Shown: positions 8,542-14,855 of the stretch, piece after piece
How the letters are laid out: every line of letters starts with the position of its first letter
Numbering within the stretch: position 1 is the first letter of the stretch
Source: Candidatus Obscuribacter sp.
GTDB lineage: Bacteria; Cyanobacteriota; Vampirovibrionia; Obscuribacterales; Obscuribacteraceae
NCBI GenBank assembly: GCA_016712465.1
Contig: JADJQZ010000001.1
Location: 2,170,001 to 2,234,000 of the forward strand
Reading direction: 5' to 3'
Length of the DNA stretch: 64,000 bases
The notes under the pieces: model-generated
The model's database searches: none
What the model was told of the DNA's origin: nothing
Seen by the model: only the letters and a program-made list of their open reading frames with translations
Translations under genes and position numbers: made by a program

Positions 8542-8934
8542 ATGAAGCAGGAAAAACTCAAAACTCCCGGCCTTCTGGCTTTGATTTTGGCGCTTGCCTG
8601 GTTTCCTTTTTCTTCAGCGGCTGCTGCCGATGCACAGGGGCTCTTGCGTTACGATTTTCGTCTGGAACATATTAGTTGCGCGCGCTGTATCTTGAATGTG
8701 CGGCAGGCTTTGCGTAAAACCGCCGGTGTGCAAAAATGCGAGATTGCTTTGCGCAAGCCCTATGGCGCCGTGCTCATTGTAGAGGGGGCCAAGGTCAACG
8801 AAGCAGTGATCAAGAAGGTGGTTGATAGTGCCGACCCCGGTACCCACCCTCAGGCCGTAGACTTCCTCAGTGAGCCGGTTAAGACCGTGCCTGCCGTGCT
8901 ACTACCAAAACACAACGGGCTCAAGAAAAACTAA
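8542..8934 (+). CDS. Secreted heavy-metal-associated (HMA) domain protein
   Basis: A 130-residue protein with an N-terminal signal peptide (hydrophobic LALILALAWFPFSSAAAADA, cleavage about residue 30) and a single HMA-like ferredoxin fold (about 38-105). The metal site is the CxxC of EHISCARCILNV, followed by the helix VRQALRKTAGVQ and the strand pattern of MerP/CopZ-type proteins. These bind Cu(I), Hg(II) or similar soft metals; an exported single-domain form resembles periplasmic MerP. No transporter or regulator of metal resistance lies next to it, so the metal and partner are unknown. The ATG follows an AAGGTAAA ribosome site. Confidence 0.75.
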   Translation: MKQEKLKTPGLLALILALAWFPFSSAAAADAQGLLRYDFRLEHISCARCILNVRQALRKTAGVQKCEIALRKPYGAVLIVEGAKVNEAVIKKVVDSADPGTHPQAVDFLSEPVKTVPAVLLPKHNGLKKN

Positions 8935-8949
8935 TACCGGCCCGTCGGA

Positions 8950-9369
8950 TCAGGGCGGTAAAACGGCAACGACGGGCTCCAGAGCATCGGCGCGGAATTG
9001 CAGACTGGATGGTCCCAGGGGCACCGGCACAGGGAAGTTGCAGGTCACCGTGGTTTGCACGTAGGCCTGGGCATTGGCATAGGTCAGATTGTAGTTATTG
9101 TAGACACAGATTTTCGAACCGCCGCCTGTTTTTTGGAACTCTGCCACCACCTGGGCTACAGCCGAGTTAGCCGCTCCGGCATTGTCTTTGTTGGCGGCTG
9201 CTCTGGCGCAGTGTTTAGCCAGGGCGTCATTCTGTGTCTGGCATACGACTACCGCTGCCACGTCCACCAGAAAGAGCGCCACTATAATCAAAATGATGGA
9301 ACCGCATACGGTTTCAATCATATTTCCCGACCTTGATCTACCGGGTTTTTTGGAACGCGTCTTCAACAT
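8950..9369 (-). CDS. TadE-like pseudopilin / Flp-associated protein
   Basis: A 139-residue protein with a basic Ser/Arg-rich N-terminus, one long hydrophobic helix (about residues 17-42) and a short extracytoplasmic C-terminal domain with two cysteines (SKICVYNN and TVTCNF). This is the layout of TadE/TadF pseudopilins of the tight-adherence system, which are processed and sit in or around the pilus apparatus. It is co-oriented with and 30 bases after a second protein of the same layout. No Tad ATPase or prepilin peptidase is next to it. The ATG at 9369 follows a GGTGAG ribosome site. Confidence 0.65.
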   Translation of the reverse strand: MLKTRSKKPGRSRSGNMIETVCGSIILIIVALFLVDVAAVVVCQTQNDALAKHCARAAANKDNAGAANSAVAQVVAEFQKTGGGSKICVYNNYNLTYANAQAYVQTTVTCNFPVPVPLGPSSLQFRADALEPVVAVLPP

Positions 9370-9399
9370 TGCAAGCTCACCAAATCCTCTTCTTTTACC

Positions 9400-9867
9400 T
9401 TAGTTTTTGCCTGTCTCTTCCATGGGACGTTTATCTATGTAGTTGAAAACAACCGGCTTGGTCAGACCATCGATACTGAGAGCGCTCAAGAAGGGCACGC
9501 TGGCCAGAGAAATGAAGGGCGAGACCTGTACCTGGGTGTTTACTTCAACAAACTGGTCGAATTCGTCGCCGCCGGCCAGGGTCTGGGGCGCTTTGAAGTC
9601 GTTCTTGATGATGCTGGAACCTGTGAAATGCGGCAGGGAACTGCTCAGCCAGGCCGAATTCATGGCATTTCTAGCGGCGGCCCAGTCGGACGGCTTACTG
9701 GTGGAACAGGCCCTCGTGGTCATCTGATTGAGGTACATGCCGCTGCAATAGCCCACGCCCAGGTAGATAATGTCAATCATCGGAAAGAGAATTACCAGAA
9801 GAAGAATTATCAAGGACGGAGCCAGTTCGGCAATTTGTGAGCCCCCTGCCTTTCTCATTTTTCTCAT
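9400..9867 (-). CDS. TadE/TadG-like anchored protein
   Basis: About 155 residues from the ATG at 9867, giving a short basic leader (MRKMRKAGGSQ), a conserved-type Glu before a hydrophobic helix (IAELAPSLIILLLVILFP) and a roughly 125-residue outside domain, typical of TadE/TadG-like proteins. Two longer starts (ATG at 9918, TTG at 9937-9939) are possible but add residues not typical of the family. The C-terminal part ends in a VVFNYIDKRPM stretch. It is the first gene of a pair with the next TadE-like protein; a similar pair occurs at 31.6-32.9 kb. Confidence 0.65.
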   Translation of the reverse strand: MRKMRKAGGSQIAELAPSLIILLLVILFPMIDIIYLGVGYCSGMYLNQMTTRACSTSKPSDWAAARNAMNSAWLSSSLPHFTGSSIIKNDFKAPQTLAGGDEFDQFVEVNTQVQVSPFISLASVPFLSALSIDGLTKPVVFNYIDKRPMEETGKN

Positions 9868-10120
9868 GCTTAAAACCCCCAGCTCAAGAGCTGCCTTAGA
9901 AAACAAAATTGATGCCATAAGACCGCCAACCAATTTCAAATGCTCGTTTTGAAATTTTTGCGTCTACGTGTATATTCCCAAACCTGTCCATGTTTTAATC
10001 GTTTGGTCTTAAATTCCAGGAGTAACTTAAGCGATATTTAATCTGGTCTTCGTTATTGTAGAATGTTCGTGATATTGTGCGTTTCTGGCATTGCCAGCTC
10101 TTAGAAAGGTAAAAAGTGCC

Positions 10121-11407
10121 GTGACCGGAAAAAACTCTTTACAATCCCTCCGTGGGATCAGTTTCGCCCAGCACATTGCTCTTATCATCGCCCTTTCGGC
10201 TTCTCTTTCAACAGTGCCCGGGGCCTCGGCTCAGGAATTCTCTTCGGACTTGCTCGATAAGTATCAGGAGAAGGTGGAGAAGCGCGAACTCACCGACCAG
10301 GAACTGTCTCGTCTGGCGGAACTGGCGCAGACCTACAAAGACAATGCCAGGGTGCATCTGGTTTATGGGCTGGCTCTCGATCTGGTCGGATTGAACGATC
10401 AGGCCCTCGAGCAGTTCAAGCTCTCCGACAAGCTTGGTCCCAAGGATTCTCAGGCTGTAGTGGGCATCATTCACCACTTGCTCTCCCGGGGCGATAAGGC
10501 TGCCGCCAAGGCCATGTTGGATCAAGCCATGGAACGCTTTCCCAACGATGCCAACGTGCTCTATGTGCTCGGGCGCACCTTGCTTGACGACAAGCATGGT
10601 CAGGAAGCGGAGAGTGTCTTGTGGCGGGCCTACGGACTGCCGAACCGTCCGGTGGGTGTGGCTGTCAGCCTGGCTGAGCTGATCATGCCCTATAAGCCGG
10701 AGTTGGCGGTTCAATACGCTCAAGAGGATTTGAAGCGTCAGCCTGATAATCGCCTGGGTTTGGCTGTGCTCACCGAGGCTTATTTCAATCTGGGTGAGTA
10801 CAGAAAAACACTGGCACCGGCTGCCAGAATCTTTGCCTTAGATCCTTTCTACAGAAATTGTGCCGATCTTTATGCCCGCTCTCTGTATTGGAACGGTCAG
10901 TACAGGCAGGGTCTCATGCCGGCGCTCTACTGCCTGGCCAGACAGGCCACTTATATGGGCGGCAATATGCCGGCCTCGGAGGTAATCGCCCAGATTTCCC
11001 AGAAAGTTTCCTCCCGTGATCTGTCTCAGGCCCTGGAAGAGTTCTATCAAAATACAATTGGTCCCGGTAAGGATATTGTCCGCACTCCCTTTTACTATTA
11101 CCTGGCTCAGGCTCTGAGCCGGGCCGGACACCATGAGCAGGCTCTGGTGCAGATAGATCGCTTTCTGGCCGCTGATCCGCGCTGTGTTGATGCCATACTA
11201 TTCAAGGGCCGCTTACAGGAAACCAAGCTCGGTGACTACCAGGGGGCGCTGGCCTCCTATCGGTTGGCCCATGCCTTGTTACCTTACAATCCCGTTTGCG
11301 ATCAGGCGCTGGTGCGTTTGGAAGAGCGGCTGAGCGTCAGGGAAAGTGATCTGGCCTGGCTTCTCAGAGATGGGCTGCGCCGCCTGCTCAATCTTCCGCC
11401 TATATAA
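10121..11407 (+). CDS. Secreted TPR-repeat protein
   Basis: About 428 residues. The GTG at 10121 is preferred over the TTG at 10091 because it has an AGAAAGG ribosome site 11 bases upstream. A signal peptide (hydrophobic run ending GASAQEF) is followed by TPR-type helical pairs through most of the protein, e.g. RVHLVYGLALDLVGLNDQAL, VLYVLGRTLLDDKHGQEAE and YYYLAQALSRAGHHEQALVQ. It likely acts as an extracytoplasmic scaffold; no specific role can be read. The gene directly downstream (DUF6687-like) starts within about 20 bases, which suggests co-transcription. Confidence 0.82.
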   Translation: MTGKNSLQSLRGISFAQHIALIIALSASLSTVPGASAQEFSSDLLDKYQEKVEKRELTDQELSRLAELAQTYKDNARVHLVYGLALDLVGLNDQALEQFKLSDKLGPKDSQAVVGIIHHLLSRGDKAAAKAMLDQAMERFPNDANVLYVLGRTLLDDKHGQEAESVLWRAYGLPNRPVGVAVSLAELIMPYKPELAVQYAQEDLKRQPDNRLGLAVLTEAYFNLGEYRKTLAPAARIFALDPFYRNCADLYARSLYWNGQYRQGLMPALYCLARQATYMGGNMPASEVIAQISQKVSSRDLSQALEEFYQNTIGPGKDIVRTPFYYYLAQALSRAGHHEQALVQIDRFLAADPRCVDAILFKGRLQETKLGDYQGALASYRLAHALLPYNPVCDQALVRLEERLSVRESDLAWLLRDGLRRLLNLPPI

Positions 11408-11417
11408 TTTCTTCGGG

Positions 11418-11597
11418 GTGGCGGTGGCCAGATATGTTCCATCACATTTGCTGAGCGAACCACATGTGGTTGTAGACGGCAGCGCAACGCCTTCAACGGT
11501 GCTTACCCTCTCTCACTGGCCGGGTAGTGCCAGTCCAGAGGCTTTCCTAGCCGATCTTTCGGCCTCCATGGCTTTCAAGGCGCCTTGCATGAAATAG
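11418..11597 (+). CDS. DUF6687-like protein, N-terminal fragment (frameshifted)
   Basis: The first part of a gene that continues in another frame at 11585. The reading frame encodes VVVDGSATPSTVLTLSHWPG and then ADLSASMAF before running into a stop. This resembles the N-terminal signature of DUF6687-type proteins of unknown function as I recall them. GTG codons at 11418 and 11424 are possible starts after a G-rich stretch. Loss of one base around 11575-11590 would explain why the conserved continuation is found one base back. Function unknown. Confidence 0.5.
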   Translation: MAVARYVPSHLLSEPHVVVDGSATPSTVLTLSHWPGSASPEAFLADLSASMAFKAPCMK

Positions 11598-12418
11598 TAT
11601 CCGGCCGCTTTGAACTGCCCTCAGAAATCATCACCAATAATCACTATGACGAAGACGGTCTGGTGTCCGTCTTTGCGCTGGTCCATCCGGAGGAGGCCCT
11701 GGCAATGGAAGCGATGCTTCTTGATATAGCCTCGGCCGGAGACTTCGGTGTCTTTCGCCACCGTGATGCGGCAAGGGTTTCCTTTGTTTTGAATGCCTGG
11801 GCCTGCCCGGCCCTCTCTCCTTTGAACAACAATGTTTTTAAAAAGGGTTCTGATTTCGTCACGTCTGTGCTTTACGAGGAGTTGCTTTTCCGTCTGCCGA
11901 AGCTGATTAGCAAGATCGATCATTTCCACAGCTACTGGCAGGAAGAGGATACTTTTCTGAGTGATACCGAGCAGGCTTTTGGGCAGGGGCTCTTGTCTTT
12001 TAGTGAAGATCCGCACCGTGACTTAATGATTGTGCGCGTGGATGAGGGCTTTCAGGGACGGCGCAATCCGGAGCTTTCCTCAAGCTGGGTTTCAAAAGTA
12101 TTGCATCCGTTTTTTGTGCACAACCAAAGCAATTTGATGCGAATTCTTGTTATTAAGGGGAGCCGGAGGGAACTTTATTTTCGCTACGAAACCTGGGTTC
12201 AGTATCAGAGCCGGGTTCTTTGTCCGCGCCTTGACCTGAGCGATCTGGCCAGCCGTCTCAACCTTTCGGAAAAGAGTGGGCGGTGGCGCTTCAATGGCAC
12301 AAATGAGATAATAGCCCGCCTCTACCTGGATGAAGACCTTAATCGGTCCGGTTCATCCATTCCTGAGGATTTGTTTCTGAGAGAGCTTTTTGAGGCAATA
12401 GACTTTGACCAGAGCTAG
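11585..12418 (+). CDS. DUF6687-like protein, main part (frameshifted from 11418)
   Basis: 277 residues continuing the domain begun upstream: an ITNNHYDEDGLVSVFALVHP stretch follows directly, the second hallmark of the family. The apparent TTG start at 11585 has no ribosome site and lies inside the conserved domain, so this is a continuation rather than an independent gene. The rest is soluble with no membrane segment. Its stop overlaps the start of the DUF47 gene by 14 bases, so it probably sits in an operon with the DUF47/PiT phosphate transport pair, which suggests but does not prove a link to phosphate handling. Confidence 0.6.
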   Translation: MHEIVSGRFELPSEIITNNHYDEDGLVSVFALVHPEEALAMEAMLLDIASAGDFGVFRHRDAARVSFVLNAWACPALSPLNNNVFKKGSDFVTSVLYEELLFRLPKLISKIDHFHSYWQEEDTFLSDTEQAFGQGLLSFSEDPHRDLMIVRVDEGFQGRRNPELSSSWVSKVLHPFFVHNQSNLMRILVIKGSRRELYFRYETWVQYQSRVLCPRLDLSDLASRLNLSEKSGRWRFNGTNEIIARLYLDEDLNRSGSSIPEDLFLRELFEAIDFDQS

Positions 12419-13073
12419 GAGCGGGTACGGAAGCGGATTGATTGAAAACTGGAAGCGCTTTTTCGGGCGCGGACTCTTTCAAGCCAAGGTAGACTTCTTT
12501 GCGCTTCTTTTGGCCCAGGCCGAGACTACTCTGCGCGGCATCGAAGCCCTGGAAACCTGGCTGTGTACGGGCGCTTACGAGCGCTGCCAGTTGGTGCGAG
12601 ATCTTGAGCATCAGGCTGATCAACAGAAGCTGACCTTGCAGAAAAAGTTGGTGGATTCTTTTGTCACGCCGCTGGATCGGGAGGATTTGTATGATCTTTC
12701 AGTGCGCCTCGACGAAGTGATCAATGCCGCCAAGAATGCCGTCAGAGAAGTAGAGGCTCTCAATTACTGTCCCCGGGATGAGATTCTGGCGGAAATGGCC
12801 CGCACGTTGAAGGAAGGGGCACGCTGTTTGCATAATTCCTTTGCCAATTTGAGCGGCAACCTGGATGAGGCTTCCGCGCAGGCAGATCTGGCCCGCAAAT
12901 CGGAGAATCGCTTCGAGAAGGTTTACCGGCAGGGTATGCGGGAGTTGTTCGAACTGAATGATTTTAAGACCGTGATGCGCACGGTGGAAGTTTATCGCTG
13001 TATGAATAATGCCGCTCACCGAATCGATGTGGTGGCTGAAAAGCTACACCACGTCATCATCAAGATTAGATGA
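12405..13073 (+). CDS. DUF47 family PhoU-like protein
   Basis: A 222-residue, all-helical DUF47/PhoU-like protein, a family commonly encoded beside PiT phosphate permeases and thought to modulate their activity or phosphate homeostasis. Diagnostic features are the N-terminal RFFGRGLFQAKVDFFALL, the LEHQADQQKLTLQKKLVDSF helix with the E-x(2,3)-AD metal-type motif, FVTPLDREDLYDLSVRLDEV and the C-terminal AHRIDVVAEKLH. The TTG start at 12405 has GAGG 9 bases upstream and overlaps the previous gene by 14 bases; a second TTG at 12438 is the alternative. The PiT transporter follows 14 bases later. Confidence 0.88.
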   Translation: MTRARSGYGSGLIENWKRFFGRGLFQAKVDFFALLLAQAETTLRGIEALETWLCTGAYERCQLVRDLEHQADQQKLTLQKKLVDSFVTPLDREDLYDLSVRLDEVINAAKNAVREVEALNYCPRDEILAEMARTLKEGARCLHNSFANLSGNLDEASAQADLARKSENRFEKVYRQGMRELFELNDFKTVMRTVEVYRCMNNAAHRIDVVAEKLHHVIIKIR

Positions 13074-13087
13074 GACAATAAACCAAG

Positions 13088-14095
13088 ATGGACCATCAGA
13101 CTTTACTACTGGTGCTGCTTTTCCTGGGCTGTCTCTTTTCGTACACCAATGGCTTTCAGGACGGCAGTTCCGTGGCGGCCTCCCCGATTGCATCCCGCTC
13201 TCTGGAGCCGGCCAGAGCAGCCATTTTAACTGCTTGCTTCGAATTTCTTGGGGCCCTGGCCGGTGGTTCGGCCGTGGCCGGTTCTATTGCCGCCATTACC
13301 ACTTACACAGCCCAGGAGGGCTTCCTCTCAGTGCTTGTTGTGGCCCTGTTTTGCGCCATTGTCTGGAATTTTTTCACCCGCTTGATCAAGGTTCCAAGTA
13401 GTTCCACCCATGCTCTGGTGGGAGGTTTGATTGGGTCCATCTGGGGGCGGTCCGGCAACCTGGACTACATCAATTTCGGTGATTTTGGTTATTTGCTGCA
13501 CCCCACCGGTGTGGCCAAGGTTATCCTGACGCTCTTTCTTTCCCCTTTGATAGGTTTCGTGTCCGGCTATCTATTACTAAAGTTGAGTCTGGTGGTGTTC
13601 AGATTTGCTTCTTCCCGCCTCACCCGGGCTCTCAAGCGCATGCAGTGGTTGGTCTTGCCCTTATTGGCTTTCGGTCACGGTGCCAACGATTCCCAGAAGG
13701 TGATGGGACTTCTGGTCTTGGCTCTGGTCGGACAGGTGGGCGTGATACCGCTGCCGGTGCGGCTTTTGGTGGGTGCGGCCCTGACACTGGGAGTGGTGGC
13801 AATGGCTCCCGGTATCGTCAAACGGGTTGGTTCCGGAATTTACAGGCAGCGTCCTTTGCATGCCTTCGTCTCGGAACTGGCCTCGGCGGTGGTGGTCAGT
13901 TTCGGGTCTCTCACGGGTGGTCCGGTGTCCGCTTCGCAAGTGATCGCCTCCACCGTCATGGGAGTCGGTTACGCCGACCGGCGCAAAGGCGTGCAGTGGC
14001 TCGTAGCCAGAGATATGCTTATGGCCTGGTTTTTGACCATACCGTGCTCGGCTCTGCTTGCTTATTTGATATCTTTCTGGACAAGACCGGGATAG
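13088..14095 (+). CDS. pit: PiT family inorganic phosphate transporter
   Basis: A 335-residue integral membrane permease of the PiT family (low-affinity, cation-coupled phosphate uptake). The second-half signature is intact (FGHGANDSQKVMG), as is SSSTHALVGGLIG. The first-half signature is degenerate: NGFQDGSSVAAS instead of the usual NG-x-NDxANA, so one of the two symmetry-related phosphate motifs lacks its Asn-Asp pair. About ten membrane spans are visible. It is translated right after DUF47, the classic regulatory partner. The same first-half divergence occurs in some bacterial PiT members, so activity is likely but unproven. Confidence 0.88.
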   Translation: MDHQTLLLVLLFLGCLFSYTNGFQDGSSVAASPIASRSLEPARAAILTACFEFLGALAGGSAVAGSIAAITTYTAQEGFLSVLVVALFCAIVWNFFTRLIKVPSSSTHALVGGLIGSIWGRSGNLDYINFGDFGYLLHPTGVAKVILTLFLSPLIGFVSGYLLLKLSLVVFRFASSRLTRALKRMQWLVLPLLAFGHGANDSQKVMGLLVLALVGQVGVIPLPVRLLVGAALTLGVVAMAPGIVKRVGSGIYRQRPLHAFVSELASAVVVSFGSLTGGPVSASQVIASTVMGVGYADRRKGVQWLVARDMLMAWFLTIPCSALLAYLISFWTRPG

Positions 14096-14211
14096 ATCCA
14101 GGGGGCGTCGTAATTGGATGTCTTAGCCGGCGCCAGGAGCCAATTGTTCGATGTGGCAGCCAGGAGACCTACCATCACTGCAAGCCAGATTCTATTAAGA
14201 CTGGGATTCAT
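14062..14211 (-). CDS. Possible small secreted peptide
   Basis: A 49-codon reading frame in the otherwise empty region after pit, starting at an ATG with a weak purine stretch upstream. The product begins like a signal peptide (MNPSLNRIWLAVMVGLLAAT) followed by a short tail. Its 3' end overlaps pit by 34 bases on the opposite strand. Could be spurious; listed because it fills most of a 297-base gap. Confidence 0.22.
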   Translation of the reverse strand: MNPSLNRIWLAVMVGLLAATSNNWLLAPAKTSNYDAPWIYPGLVQKDIK

Positions 14212-14392
14212 TTCTCTACGCCCCGCGGAAGGTCTTACTTGCCCTACTCAGTAAACTTTCCCGTAGATTTTCGATATTAAACCGTTTATTTCTGCGACCG
14301 CTTGGTAGGTAATAGTTTTAGGTGGTATTTTGTGGTAGGGCAGAGATTTAGTTTGATGGAATTCCCTGGTCAATCAAGAAAGGCATTTCGCA

Positions 14393-14755
14393 ATGGATGA
14401 ACAGTATGAAAAAGAGACTGAGAGCGAATTTGAAAAGCACTGGTTGAAGACCGAGGAAAGCGATGAATCGGTTTATCAGGATATTCGGCAAATCAGGGAT
14501 TATGCCAGGCTGGCCTTCGACAAACTTGATCTCGATAGCAATGGCTTTATCGAGCGTCAGGAACTCTTTACCTTTCTTGCCAGCGATAAGGTATCGAGCC
14601 GAGAAAAGTCTTTCATCACCTTCTTGCTCAATAACCAACAGGCCATTGCCGATATGACGGCCGAAAGCACGCCCGGACCGAGAAGCGGTATTTCCAGAAG
14701 CGATCTGGAGAGTTACTTCGGCTTAATTATTAACCTTATCCAGCCGGCCGGCTGA
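14393..14755 (+). CDS. Small EF-hand calcium-binding protein
   Basis: A 120-residue acidic protein without signal peptide. Residues about 46-57 form a canonical EF-hand loop (DLDSNGFIERQE: Asp at 1 and 3, Asn at 5, Gly at 6, Ile at 8, Glu at 12), preceded by a helix ending LAFDK and followed by LFTFLAS. A second, degenerate hand may lie around ISRSDLESYFG. A cytoplasmic Ca2+-binding or sensor role is inferred. The ATG lies in an AT-rich context without a strong ribosome site. It lies upstream of the SLH protein gene but a stem-loop separates them. Confidence 0.72.
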   Translation: MDEQYEKETESEFEKHWLKTEESDESVYQDIRQIRDYARLAFDKLDLDSNGFIERQELFTFLASDKVSSREKSFITFLLNNQQAIADMTAESTPGPRSGISRSDLESYFGLIINLIQPAG

Positions 14756-14774
14756 GTTTATTCGCGTAGGGGCT

Positions 14775-14825
14775 AAAATATGAACCGAGGGTGAGCCTTG
14801 TCAAGGGTCGCCTGGTTTATATTTT
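14775..14825 (+). promoter_or_regulatory. Stem-loop in the leader of the SLH gene
   Basis: AAAATATGAACC (14775-14786) pairs with GGTTTATATTTT (14814-14825) over 12 positions including one G-U, with a 27-base loop containing a smaller CCTTG/CAAGG hairpin. It ends 30 bases before the SLH start codon and has no terminal T-run. It may be a stabilising 5' leader structure or a weak terminator of the EF-hand gene. Confidence 0.4.
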
Positions 14826-14855
14826 CCGAAGTCTTTACTTCGCAGGAGGGTTGGC

